From contig JAHXIV010000037.1 in the NCBI GenBank assembly GCA_025655455.1, positions 1 through 64,000 of the forward strand: a DNA stretch of 64,000 nt, written 5' to 3'. This stretch comes from a gamma proteobacterium symbiont of Taylorina sp. (GTDB lineage Bacteria; Pseudomonadota; Gammaproteobacteria; GRL18). The translations under genes were made by a program, and so were the position numbers. The notes under the pieces were generated by a model. The model was not told the DNA's origin and made no database searches. It was given only the letters and a program-made list of their open reading frames with translations. Of the stretch, positions 27,284-35,974 are shown piece after piece (position 1 is the stretch's first letter; each line of letters begins with the position of its first letter).

Positions 27284-28378
27284 ATGAACAACCCGCAAGA
27301 AAAAATGAGTAATGCAAAAATAGAAAAGAATGTCATTAACCTCACGGTTAAATTAGGAATTTTATTACTGCTTTTTTACTGGTGTTTCAGCATTATCCAA
27401 CCCTTTATTATTCCTGTTCTCTGGGCCGTTGTTATTGCTGTTTCATTATATCCGCTCTACCAGATAATATTACCCCGCTTGAAAGGTAAAAGAGGTTTAA
27501 CCGGAACAGTTTTCACTCTGGTGACTTTGGCAATGTTGCTCACTCCTGTTTTTATGCTTTCAGGTTCAATGATTGATGGTGTTCAACATGTGTCAAAAGC
27601 CGTAGAAGAAGGCACACTGAAAGTACCGGCACCACCTGCTAATGTGAAAGAATGGCCGCTGATTGGTGAAAATATTTATACTACCTGGCAGCTTGCTTCG
27701 GCCAATATTGATGAGGCTATTGTAAAATTTACACCACAGATTAAGACGCTTGGAAAAACAGCATTTTCTGCCATTATGGGTGGTGGTGCAGGTGTTTTAT
27801 TATTCTTTATTTCTATTATTATCGCAGGCGCACTTATGGTCAATGCAGAAGGTGCAGTTAAAGCTTTACAGAATTTTACTGCAAAACTTTCACCAAACTA
27901 TGGCCTTGAATTTGTGAACACCGCCACTTTAACGATACGTAGTGTTGCTCAGGGAGTCATTGGAATTGCTATTGTTCAGGCTACTTTTGTTGGTATTGGC
28001 TTTTGGGCTGTAGATGTTCCGGGTGCCGGACTCTGGGCATTATTTGTTCTGATTCTGTCCATTGCACAAATGCCGCCTTTTCTTGTTATTCTTCCTGTTA
28101 TAGCCTACGTATTTTCCTTAGATGATATATCTACAATAACTCTGATTATTTTTACTATCTGGAGTGTCTTTGGTGGTATTCTTGATGGGATTTTAAAGCC
28201 ATTTGTGATGGGACGCGGCATGGACATACCAATGCTGGTGATTTTATTAGGTGCCATTGGCGGAATGATTATGTCAGGTATCCTGGGATTATTTACCGGT
28301 GCCATAGTATTAGCTCTGGGCTATATGCTTTATACCCAATGGTTATCCAGTGATGATACCCCCGCTGAAGAAAAATAA
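27284..28378 (+). CDS. AI-2E family transporter, second copy
   Basis: The 364-residue polytopic membrane protein has an N-terminal hydrophobic pair (about residues 20-55 and 70-95). A central extramembrane part of about 60 residues (VEEGTLKVPAPPANVKEWP) and five or more further segments follow. It keeps the family's PPFLVILPVIAYVF and LDGILKPFVMGRGMDIPMLVI phrases. It differs clearly from the copy at 4797-5870. It follows the symporter by 85 bases on the same strand. Confidence 0.88.
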   Translation: MNNPQEKMSNAKIEKNVINLTVKLGILLLLFYWCFSIIQPFIIPVLWAVVIAVSLYPLYQIILPRLKGKRGLTGTVFTLVTLAMLLTPVFMLSGSMIDGVQHVSKAVEEGTLKVPAPPANVKEWPLIGENIYTTWQLASANIDEAIVKFTPQIKTLGKTAFSAIMGGGAGVLLFFISIIIAGALMVNAEGAVKALQNFTAKLSPNYGLEFVNTATLTIRSVAQGVIGIAIVQATFVGIGFWAVDVPGAGLWALFVLILSIAQMPPFLVILPVIAYVFSLDDISTITLIIFTIWSVFGGILDGILKPFVMGRGMDIPMLVILLGAIGGMIMSGILGLFTGAIVLALGYMLYTQWLSSDDTPAEEK

Positions 28379-28423
28379 GTCATCATTTAATATGAAATTT
28401 TTAGTAAAATACCATCAGGCATT

Positions 28424-29101
28424 ATGGCGATGAATAAGAAAATATCAGACAAAGATAACTTTATTTATCTGTTAGTGGCTCTGATTTTCCTGCTCTTCAG
28501 TAGTGCCTGTGTTGATCAGTTTATGTCTGTCCATGGTCAAAACCTCGTTATAGCAGCCACCATCATTACTATGATTATCGGTATCTGGAGTACCCGTTCT
28601 ACCAATTATCTTTTCAATACAGGATGGGGTCTGGTTATTGCGACTATTGGCATCTCTCTGGTAGTCGCTTTTCTGGACAAAGCCGAATTTGAATTTATTC
28701 ATATTACACTCCTGCTACTTTTTTTCCTTTTGACATTAAAACCAGCCACTGAACAGGCTTTATTTTCAGGCCATATAACCGGCAATAGTATTATTGGTTC
28801 CATTTGTATATTTCTACTATTGGGACTGGTCTGGACCATGTTTTATTTACTGCTTGCTGAGTTTATTCCGGGGGCGTTTTCAGGCGTTGAATCCGCTAAC
28901 TGGAAGAAAAACTTCCCGGATTTTATCTATTTTAGCTTTGTCACTCTGACAACACTGGGTTTTGGTGATTTATTGCCCGTATCCCCCCTGGCCCGTTTCC
29001 TTGTCTATATGGAGGCAGTTATCGGTGTTTTTTATATGGCCGTTGTGGTTTCCAGTCTGGTTGGAGCAAGGATGTCAGATGCACAAACAAAAAATCAATA
29101 A
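28424..29101 (+). CDS. Two-pore-type potassium channel family protein
   Basis: The 225-residue product has about six hydrophobic segments. Near the C-terminus is a pore helix and selectivity filter, FVTLTTLGFGDLLPVSP, matching the TVGYGD-type filter with the GFG variant of some bacterial channels. A final helix follows (EAVIGVFYMAVVVSSLVG). There is no cytoplasmic RCK domain. It probably conducts K+ or a related cation. Start ATG at 28424, with AGG upstream; it lies in the same-strand transporter run. Confidence 0.85.
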   Translation: MAMNKKISDKDNFIYLLVALIFLLFSSACVDQFMSVHGQNLVIAATIITMIIGIWSTRSTNYLFNTGWGLVIATIGISLVVAFLDKAEFEFIHITLLLLFFLLTLKPATEQALFSGHITGNSIIGSICIFLLLGLVWTMFYLLLAEFIPGAFSGVESANWKKNFPDFIYFSFVTLTTLGFGDLLPVSPLARFLVYMEAVIGVFYMAVVVSSLVGARMSDAQTKNQ

Positions 29102-29145
29102 ATAAAAACGAACAACATTAAATGGGTAGAGAAAAAGGTAAATAA

Positions 29146-30288
29146 ATGACTGAAGCAAGTGAAAAAAAAGAATTACAGAGCACAGAAGAAACACCTGAAA
29201 CACCCGTACAGGAAGATAAAACCAGGCATGATCCAGTACATCAGGTCACAAAAATTATGCTTTACACAGCGCTGACACTGTTTATTTTATATCTGGTGAC
29301 TGATCGTCTCGCACCCTGGACTGATCAGGCGCGTGTTCAGACTTACATTGTGCCCATTGTGCCTCAGGTCGCAGGCAATGTAATAAAAATTAATGTTGAA
29401 AAGGATCAAATTGTTAATTCAGGTGATATCTTATTTAAAATTGATCCCTCTGATTATCAACTCGCTCTGGAAAGTGCTGAGTCTGCATTAGAACTGGCTG
29501 GTCAGGAAATTGGAGCAAGTACAGCCTCAGTGACAACGGCACAAGCCAAAGTAGTTGAAGCTCAAATTAATCTGGAGTACGTTAAGACACAGAGTAAACG
29601 GGTATTTGAACTTGAAAAAGACAACATTTTACCGGTATCTGATGGAGATAAGGCCAGAGCTGCAATCGATCAGGCAAAAACTCTGGTTGTCAGTGCCCGT
29701 GCTGAACTTGAAAAAAGTAAACAACAACTGGGACAGGAGGGTAATGACAACCCTAAAATTCGCTCTGCCATTGCAGCCCTTAAAAAAGCACAGATTGATC
29801 TCTCCAGAACCACAGTCATTGCACCCACTAAAGGTGGTATTACCAATCTAATCATCAATGAAGGCCAATATGCCAGTGTTGGAGCACCACTAATGACCTT
29901 TGTCGATTTTGAAAGCGTTTGGGTCAATGCAGATTTTCGTGAAAATAGTATTGCCAATATTAAGGTAGGTGATAGTGTGGATCTGGCTCTGGATGTCAGA
30001 CCGGGAAAAATTTATAAAGGCAAAGTCAGCAGTATCGGCTTTGCTGTGGATGATGCCTCTACCGGTGCAGCAGGACAATTAGTCACAGTGAAAGGAAAAA
30101 CTGGCTGGCTGCGTGATTCACAACGCTTTCCTGTCACCATTAAATTTCTTGAAGACAATTACCCAAGGGGTCTGTTACGAGTTGGAGGACAGGTTGATGC
30201 ACAGGTCTATACCGGTAATAATTTTATTATTAACAGCTTCGGCTGGCTTTGGATTCGTGTTTTAACCTGGATCTCCTATGTCTACTAA
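29146..30288 (+). CDS. HlyD/EmrA-type membrane fusion protein
   Basis: The 380-residue periplasmic adaptor starts with a charged cytoplasmic tail and a single membrane anchor (about residues 39-60). It continues with a biotinyl-lipoyl-like barrel (VPQVAGNVIKINVEKDQ; GDILFKIDPSDY), a coiled-coil hairpin (about 110-215) and the returning half (TVIAPTKGGITNLIINEGQ). It overlaps the following DUF2955 gene by 11 bases. Such pairs resemble EmrA-type adaptors with aromatic acid or drug exporters. The last 25 residues include a second hydrophobic stretch (FIINSFGWLWIRVLTWI), unusual for simple adaptors. Confidence 0.88.
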   Translation: MTEASEKKELQSTEETPETPVQEDKTRHDPVHQVTKIMLYTALTLFILYLVTDRLAPWTDQARVQTYIVPIVPQVAGNVIKINVEKDQIVNSGDILFKIDPSDYQLALESAESALELAGQEIGASTASVTTAQAKVVEAQINLEYVKTQSKRVFELEKDNILPVSDGDKARAAIDQAKTLVVSARAELEKSKQQLGQEGNDNPKIRSAIAALKKAQIDLSRTTVIAPTKGGITNLIINEGQYASVGAPLMTFVDFESVWVNADFRENSIANIKVGDSVDLALDVRPGKIYKGKVSSIGFAVDDASTGAAGQLVTVKGKTGWLRDSQRFPVTIKFLEDNYPRGLLRVGGQVDAQVYTGNNFIINSFGWLWIRVLTWISYVY

Positions 30289-31363
30289 CGAGTTAGCAGC
30301 TCATATACAAACAACAAAAAATCCTTTAAAAAAACTAACAACAGGCTGGCTGGACATATTGCAGGATGCAACAGCAGTCAGAGTCATGCGCCTGTCTATC
30401 GGATCAACCATTGCAATGGCTCTGGCCTATGCCTTCAACTGGCCGTTAGCAATGCTTACACCGGTATTTACTGTGGTATTTCTATCTTTGCCATTACCCA
30501 GACCCAGTTTCTATCAGGGTTTTAGAAATATGCTGCAAACGCTATTGGCCGTTGCCATTGGTGTGTTCATTACTTTATATCTGATGCCAATTCCCTTTAT
30601 CTTTTCCCTGATTTTTGGCCTTTTATTATTTCATACCTATTATCTTATTAATCGTGGCGGTTCATTCTGGTTTGTATTGATATTACTTATTTCCATACTT
30701 TTAATGCCTATGTTAGGCAATGTTCATGATGGACTGGCCATTGAAGTTTCAGCTGGTTTTGTCTGGTCTGCCTGGGTGGCTGTCTGGTTAATTTTCCTGG
30801 CTCACTTGCTGGTGCCCGATCCGGATTCTCAGAAAATTCCCAAAGCCCCGCCAATGCATAAGGGTTATGTACCGATTGCAGCAGAACTCGCTTTAAAAAG
30901 TACCATAGTAGCATTTCCAATTGCTATATTCTTTATTGCCTTTCAACTCACTGACTACATTCTGATTATGATAAATGCCGCTATTTTTACCTTGTCCCCG
31001 GATTTAAGTAAGGGCAAGAACGCCATTAGTAATTCAATTATTTCTACCCTGATCGGCGGCAGCGTCGCTTATTTTTTTTACTGGATACTGGTTGCTGTAC
31101 CAGAATATTATTTTTTTATATCATGCTTTTTTTTGGTGGCTCTGATTTTTTCTTCACTTATTTTTTCCACCAGACCTGATGCAAAGTATTATTCCTCTGC
31201 ACTGGTTGCAATGATTATTTTATTTAACGGCAGTATGGGAGAAGATAAAGACTTTACCTCTTTATTTTTTGCAAGAGTGGTTTTAATGGCACTGGCTGGC
31301 GTTTATGTTATTCTTGCATTAAAGGTACTGGACAGATACTGGCCGGCGGCTGTAAAAAAATAA
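30278..31363 (+). CDS. DUF2955 / FUSC-like membrane transporter
   Basis: The 361-residue protein has about ten transmembrane segments in two sets, with a soluble linker near residues 185-205 (DPDSQKIPKAPPMHKG). The N-terminal set (VRVMRLSIGSTIAMALAYAFNWPLA is its beginning) is like fusaric acid resistance/AaeB-type permeases, and DUF2955 proteins commonly pair with HlyD-type adaptors, as here. Efflux of aromatic or amphipathic compounds is likely but the substrate is unknown. Its start lies within the adaptor gene, so the two are translated together. Confidence 0.84.
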   Translation: MSTNELAAHIQTTKNPLKKLTTGWLDILQDATAVRVMRLSIGSTIAMALAYAFNWPLAMLTPVFTVVFLSLPLPRPSFYQGFRNMLQTLLAVAIGVFITLYLMPIPFIFSLIFGLLLFHTYYLINRGGSFWFVLILLISILLMPMLGNVHDGLAIEVSAGFVWSAWVAVWLIFLAHLLVPDPDSQKIPKAPPMHKGYVPIAAELALKSTIVAFPIAIFFIAFQLTDYILIMINAAIFTLSPDLSKGKNAISNSIISTLIGGSVAYFFYWILVAVPEYYFFISCFFLVALIFSSLIFSTRPDAKYYSSALVAMIILFNGSMGEDKDFTSLFFARVVLMALAGVYVILALKVLDRYWPAAVKK

Positions 31364-31500
31364 ACCTTATCGTGACTTCTTAACAAATTGAAAGACACAA
31401 TGTTTGCAGAAATTTCACTGGCCGCTTTGCAACTTTATGCAAACAATTTATAATTCACTATAGAAAAAAACCTAACACTAATAGTACAGAGAGATTTACC

Positions 31501-33669
31501 ATGTTTATCGTCAATTTTTATAACAAACTCAGTCCTTTTAAGCGCGTCGTTATTGCTCTCCTGCTGGGAATTTCAACCGGGATCATCGTCGGTGAAGTCG
31601 CCGGCAATCTGGAAATAATCGGTACGGCCTATATTCGTTTACTGCAAATGACCGTACTACCCTATGTTCTGGTTTCCATTATAGGCGGCTTGGGGCGACT
31701 TGATGCCAATATGGCTGCACGCATTGGCAGTAAGGCCATCAGGGTTATTTTGTTTTTATGGTTGGCAGTGATGCTCACTCTGGTTTTATTACCTCTGGCT
31801 TATCCTACCTGGGAAACTTCAGGTTTTTTCAGTTCCAGTCTGGTCGCTGAAGTCGTTAAATTTAATTTCATTGATTTATATATTCCTTCCAATATTTTCT
31901 CTTCCCTGTCCAATACGGTTGTGCCTGCTGTGGTTTTATTTTCCCTGTTAATGGGCATTTCATTAATTTCTGTTAAAAATAAAGACACGATTGTCAATTT
32001 GATGCACTCTGTTAGTGATGCCTTAATGGGTATTGCCTCTTTTGTTGCCAAATTGGCACCTTTAGGTATCTTTGCTATTTCTGCTTCTGCTGCCGGAACA
32101 TTAGAGCCTGAAGAGTTAGGACGATTACAGGTGTTTTTATGGGTTTATTTAACAGCTGTTGCATTGCTGGCCTTCATTTTACTACCCCTGATTATTCACT
32201 GGGCCACTCCTTTTTCCTATCGTCAGATACTCTCTGTTTCCGGTGAAGCAGTTATTACAGCGCTGGCAACCGGTACCGTGCTGGTCGTTCTGCCGATGAT
32301 TGTTGAACGCTGTAAAGAAATGCTGGATGAAAAAGATATGCTCAGTGAAGATACCATCTCTACAGTGGATGTGATGGTACCAACGGCTTATAGTTTTCCC
32401 AGCACTGGCACCTTATTGGGACTTGGATTTATTTTATTTTCCGGCTGGTACGTCGGCTCTCCATTAACTCTGGAACAATATCCCTCCTATATTGTGATGG
32501 GTGCATTTACTGCTTTTGGCAGCATGGCTGTTGCTATCCCCTTTTTACTGGATTTTTTCGGCTTGCCTGCCGATCAATTTCAACTATATCTACTGGGTAG
32601 TGTAGTCACCGCCCGTTTTGCCACGGCTCTGGCCGCATTGCATGGATTTGTCGTGACTTTGCTGGTAACTTCTGCCGTTGTCAGGCGTTTAAAGTGGCAT
32701 CGAATGATGCAGGCAGTAGCACTGCATCTTGGTATCACAGCCGGTGTAATGATAATGGCCGGAGTCGCCTTAACCCACCTAATCCCCTATGAATACGAGG
32801 GTGCACAAACATTTGAATCCATGCGTCTGACAGGCCAGTCGGTTGCAATTAAACAAGTAAACAAACCTGAACCTCTCAGTGATAGTGATCAAAGCCGTCC
32901 ACGTATGGATATTATTCGTGAACGCGGCGTGCTTCGGATCGGTTATTTCCCTAATACCCTGCCCTACGCATTTCGCAACAACAAGGGAGATCTGGTTGGC
33001 TATGATATGGAATTGCTCCATTCATTCGCCACTGATTTAAACCTGACGATAGAATTTTCACATATTAAGCAACTTGGCAATGAGCTGCCCATGCTGGCCG
33101 ATGGTCGTATTGATATTGTTATTGGTGGAAGATCCATTACGCCTCTAAGAGCACTGCAGGCAAACTATAGTAATGCTTATAGTTATCATACAGCCGGTAT
33201 TATTACACTGGATAAATTTAGAGATGATTTTTCCTCTATGGAAAAAATCAATGCCATGGAAAACCTGATTCTGGCCATTCCTGATAGTGATTATTATCAA
33301 AGAGTGATTAAAGAAGCTTTTCCACAAGCTGAAGTTGTACCCGTACGTAATGTCAGGGAATATTTTAAAGGCATATATAAGGAATCAAATGCTCTGCTCT
33401 TTTCCACTGAAGTTGGAGCTTCATGGAGCCTGTTGTACCCCAATTATACAGCAATTGTACCTAAAGGACTGATGTTAAAAGCACCTATAGCTTTTATGCT
33501 GCCCAAAAGCCAGCTGGATTATGTTCAGTATATTAATACCTGGTTAGCACTGAAAAAAGAAAACGGCTCTATGAAAAAGACCTATGATTACTGGATACAG
33601 GGCAAGGATCCTAAGAAGAAAGAACCTCGCTGGTCTGTTCTACATAATGTATTTGGCTGGAATATATAA
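31501..33669 (+). CDS. Dicarboxylate symporter fused to a periplasmic solute-binding domain
   Basis: The 722-residue protein joins two families. Residues 1 to about 450 form a DAACS-type symporter (MTVLPYVLVSIIGGLGRL; VPTAYSFPSTGTLLGLGF; VTARFATALAALHGF). It lacks the canonical serine-rich hairpin and NMDGT motif. Residues from about 470 form a type 3 amino-acid-binding domain of ABC systems: ERGVLRIGYFPNTLPYAF, GDLVGYDMELLHSFA, DGRIDIVIGG. The domain would face the periplasm after the last membrane helix and could deliver ligand or sense it. It ends the transporter run and is followed by a long palindromic element. Confidence 0.88.
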   Translation: MFIVNFYNKLSPFKRVVIALLLGISTGIIVGEVAGNLEIIGTAYIRLLQMTVLPYVLVSIIGGLGRLDANMAARIGSKAIRVILFLWLAVMLTLVLLPLAYPTWETSGFFSSSLVAEVVKFNFIDLYIPSNIFSSLSNTVVPAVVLFSLLMGISLISVKNKDTIVNLMHSVSDALMGIASFVAKLAPLGIFAISASAAGTLEPEELGRLQVFLWVYLTAVALLAFILLPLIIHWATPFSYRQILSVSGEAVITALATGTVLVVLPMIVERCKEMLDEKDMLSEDTISTVDVMVPTAYSFPSTGTLLGLGFILFSGWYVGSPLTLEQYPSYIVMGAFTAFGSMAVAIPFLLDFFGLPADQFQLYLLGSVVTARFATALAALHGFVVTLLVTSAVVRRLKWHRMMQAVALHLGITAGVMIMAGVALTHLIPYEYEGAQTFESMRLTGQSVAIKQVNKPEPLSDSDQSRPRMDIIRERGVLRIGYFPNTLPYAFRNNKGDLVGYDMELLHSFATDLNLTIEFSHIKQLGNELPMLADGRIDIVIGGRSITPLRALQANYSNAYSYHTAGIITLDKFRDDFSSMEKINAMENLILAIPDSDYYQRVIKEAFPQAEVVPVRNVREYFKGIYKESNALLFSTEVGASWSLLYPNYTAIVPKGLMLKAPIAFMLPKSQLDYVQYINTWLALKKENGSMKKTYDYWIQGKDPKKKEPRWSVLHNVFGWNI

Positions 33670-33708
33670 AAAGGGAACGGTTTGGAATGTGAGGTAAAAA
33701 CGCACTTC

Positions 33709-33811
33709 GGTGTGTGACTTGTAGCTCAGGAGGACGCTCAAACACATCCATGTGGCGCTCAACCTCGGCATCCATGCCTCAAAAAGCCTCCTGATCCACA
33801 ACCCACACACC
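33709..33811. repeat. Long palindromic element 1 with two inner hairpins
   Basis: The outer arms 33709-33733 and 33787-33811 are complementary at 21 of 25 positions. The 53-base loop starts ACGCTCAAACACATCCATGT and holds two small palindromes centred on TCCATG (CACATCCATGTG and GGCATCCATGCC). Related elements lie at 38363-38477 (inverted) and 51842-51953. It sits between the convergent ends of the symporter fusion gene and the amidohydrolase gene. Confidence 0.8.
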
Positions 33812-33820
33812 AAATTGCTC

Positions 33821-34654
33821 TTACGTCATTCCGAGATTCTTTATATAATTCTTTGTATTTTCTTTCACGGTTTCATTATAAACTTTCTGCATGGATGGTA
33901 ATACTACCTTATCAGGCCCACCGCTTAACTCATCCATAAACACTTTTTTTACTTCTGTCGCCAGAACCAGGACATTATCATACAGACCATGGCAATGTCC
34001 TGCCAGATAGCCCTTACCATAAAAAATATCATTTTCAGCGGCGGTAATATCAATACCGTCCACAGTCATATTCTTAAGTGCTTCTAACCAGCTGTTAATT
34101 ACCGGACGCCAGCTCTTACTTTTAACAGAACTGGTACCCAGATTGAAGACCGGTAAGTCTTGACGCTCATGTCGTTTATAATTATAAGAATGATTATCAT
34201 ACACAATACATTGTCCAAAATCTTCCGCCAGAGCTTCTACAACAGCCGACACGATACGATAAAACTGTGCATGTTTTTCCTTACTGATTGCTATAGTTTC
34301 CGGGCTGAGTGGTTTTTTCCAGATATCCCTACCCCAGGCAGTTTCATAAACACATTCATCGGTATTTCGATTCAGGTCATATTCATAGCGTGAATCGTGA
34401 GCAATCAGAGTAATCGGCTGTTGTGCAATAAAACTTCCGGTAAAAGGATCTTCTTCATAATAACGTTCAGCCTGAGATAATAAACAATTATCCACTAATT
34501 CTGAGCGAAAATTTCCACCATCATGAATCGCTGCACTCATGGCAGGCTCATATTTTTCAATATTTAATGTAAAACCTCCACCTTCCATAGTGGCTGTAAA
34601 AGTTTCCCGCTGTTTGATTTTTTCAATCATGGCCTGTTCAGATAAAATGCTCAT
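33821..34654 (-). CDS. N-formylglutamate amidohydrolase family protein
   Basis: The family hydrolyses N-formylglutamate to formate and glutamate in histidine breakdown, or related N-acyl substrates. The 277-residue product shows the metal-site phrases IHDGGNFRSEL, IAHDSRYEYDLNR, YDNHSYNYKR and GHCHGLYDNV. I start it at the ATG at 34654 (MSILSEQA), which has AGAGGG upstream. The frame extends 15 codons further with a hydrophobic leader unlikely to be real. No other histidine-utilisation gene is nearby, so the true substrate is open. Confidence 0.8.
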   Translation of the reverse strand: MSILSEQAMIEKIKQRETFTATMEGGGFTLNIEKYEPAMSAAIHDGGNFRSELVDNCLLSQAERYYEEDPFTGSFIAQQPITLIAHDSRYEYDLNRNTDECVYETAWGRDIWKKPLSPETIAISKEKHAQFYRIVSAVVEALAEDFGQCIVYDNHSYNYKRHERQDLPVFNLGTSSVKSKSWRPVINSWLEALKNMTVDGIDITAAENDIFYGKGYLAGHCHGLYDNVLVLATEVKKVFMDELSGGPDKVVLPSMQKVYNETVKENTKNYIKNLGMT

Positions 34655-34798
34655 ACTATCCCTCTTGTCTGTTAGTAAAACCATAAGGAAATATACCATA
34701 AAATCGGCTTAAATATAAATATCCGCAGACAAAATACCTCTATGAAGTTTTTTAAATCCTCTATTCATGCTATCTTTGTTATAAACAGGGAGAGAGAA

Positions 34799-35899
34799 AT
34801 GGTTGATGCAAATAAACAAACTGATGATTTTTTTCCTACCCAATATTGGCATCTATTAGAAAATGGATCCGTACAATGTGATCTTTGCCCTCATTTTTGT
34901 CAATTAAAAAAGGGGCAGCAAGGGCTGTGTTTTATTCGCTGCAATCATAATGAGCAAATAGTATTAACGAGTTATGGTCGCTCCAGTGGGTTTTGTATTG
35001 ATCCGATTGAAAAAAAACCCTTAAATCATTTTCTACCCGGCACCCCCATACTCTCCTTTGGTACAGCCGGATGTAATTTAAGCTGCAAATTTTGTCAAAA
35101 CTGGGATATGAGTAAATCACGGGAAGTTGATATTCTGGCTGATCAGGCAACACCGGAAAAGATTGCCCGGATTGCTTATGAATCAGGCTGTCGCAGTGTG
35201 GCTTATACTTATAATGATCCGGTAATCTTTATGGAATATGCCATAGATATAGCCAAAGCCTGCCGGGAATATGATATTAAATCAGTGGCAGTCACAGCTG
35301 CTTATATCAATCAGCAGCCCGCTAAAAAATTTTTTAACTATATGGATGCCGCCAATGTGGATTTAAAAGCTTTTACTGAGCAATTCTATCGCAAACTAAC
35401 CGGTGGACACTTACAAACTGTACTGGACACCTTAGTTTATCTTAAACATGAAACTAATGTCTGGCTGGAAACCACTACCTTATTGATCCCTGGAAAAAAT
35501 GACTCTGTCGAAGAAATTGATAAAATGACCCGCTGGGTAGTAGAAAATCTGGGTGCTGATGTACCTATGCATTTTACCGCCTTCCACCCCTCATGGAAAA
35601 TGATGGATATCCCCGCCACACCACAGGCTACACTGAGTCAGGCACGTCACATTGCATTGGAGAACGGTGTGCATTATGCCTACACCGGCAATACTCATGA
35701 TAAAAGTGGCGAAAGTACCTATTGCCATCACTGTGGCCAGCGCCTGATTGCACGTGACTGGTATGTGCTCTCAGAGTGGAATCTGGATGAAAATAGCTGC
35801 TGCAAACACTGTGGAACATGCTGTGCAGGTATATTTGATAAGGAACCTGGAGATTGGGGTGCCAAACGCCAACCTGTTTATTTGAAAACATTTAGCTGA
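34799..35899 (+). CDS. amrS: AmmeMemoRadiSam system radical SAM enzyme
   Basis: The 366-residue enzyme has an N-terminal zinc-ribbon-like part (CDLCPHFCQLKKGQQGLCFIR split, about residues 24-45). The radical SAM cluster motif CNLSCKFCQNWDMSKS follows, then the C-terminal CHHCGQRLIARDWY and CCKHCG cysteine pairs typical of this subfamily. The family is named for co-occurrence with AMMECR1 and Memo proteins; neither is in this window. The start is the ATG at 34799, with GGGAGAG upstream; a longer frame begins 19 codons earlier. It is divergent from the amidohydrolase, about 144 bases apart. Confidence 0.9.
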   Translation: MVDANKQTDDFFPTQYWHLLENGSVQCDLCPHFCQLKKGQQGLCFIRCNHNEQIVLTSYGRSSGFCIDPIEKKPLNHFLPGTPILSFGTAGCNLSCKFCQNWDMSKSREVDILADQATPEKIARIAYESGCRSVAYTYNDPVIFMEYAIDIAKACREYDIKSVAVTAAYINQQPAKKFFNYMDAANVDLKAFTEQFYRKLTGGHLQTVLDTLVYLKHETNVWLETTTLLIPGKNDSVEEIDKMTRWVVENLGADVPMHFTAFHPSWKMMDIPATPQATLSQARHIALENGVHYAYTGNTHDKSGESTYCHHCGQRLIARDWYVLSEWNLDENSCCKHCGTCCAGIFDKEPGDWGAKRQPVYLKTFS

Positions 35900-35974
35900 T
35901 TATTTTACAGATCATCTATTAATCTGAACCCGTATTTGATATTACGGAAAAACAATCCCTAAATTACAATAGGC

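Noticed and set aside
31399-31455. Possible third copy of the 98-bp dispersed repeat before the symporter fusion gene
   Set aside because: Blocks like TTTGCA, TAAAG, TTGCAAA and GCGG occur in order on the minus strand, but gaps are many and the GATAAGAG ends are missing. I left it out of the feature list.
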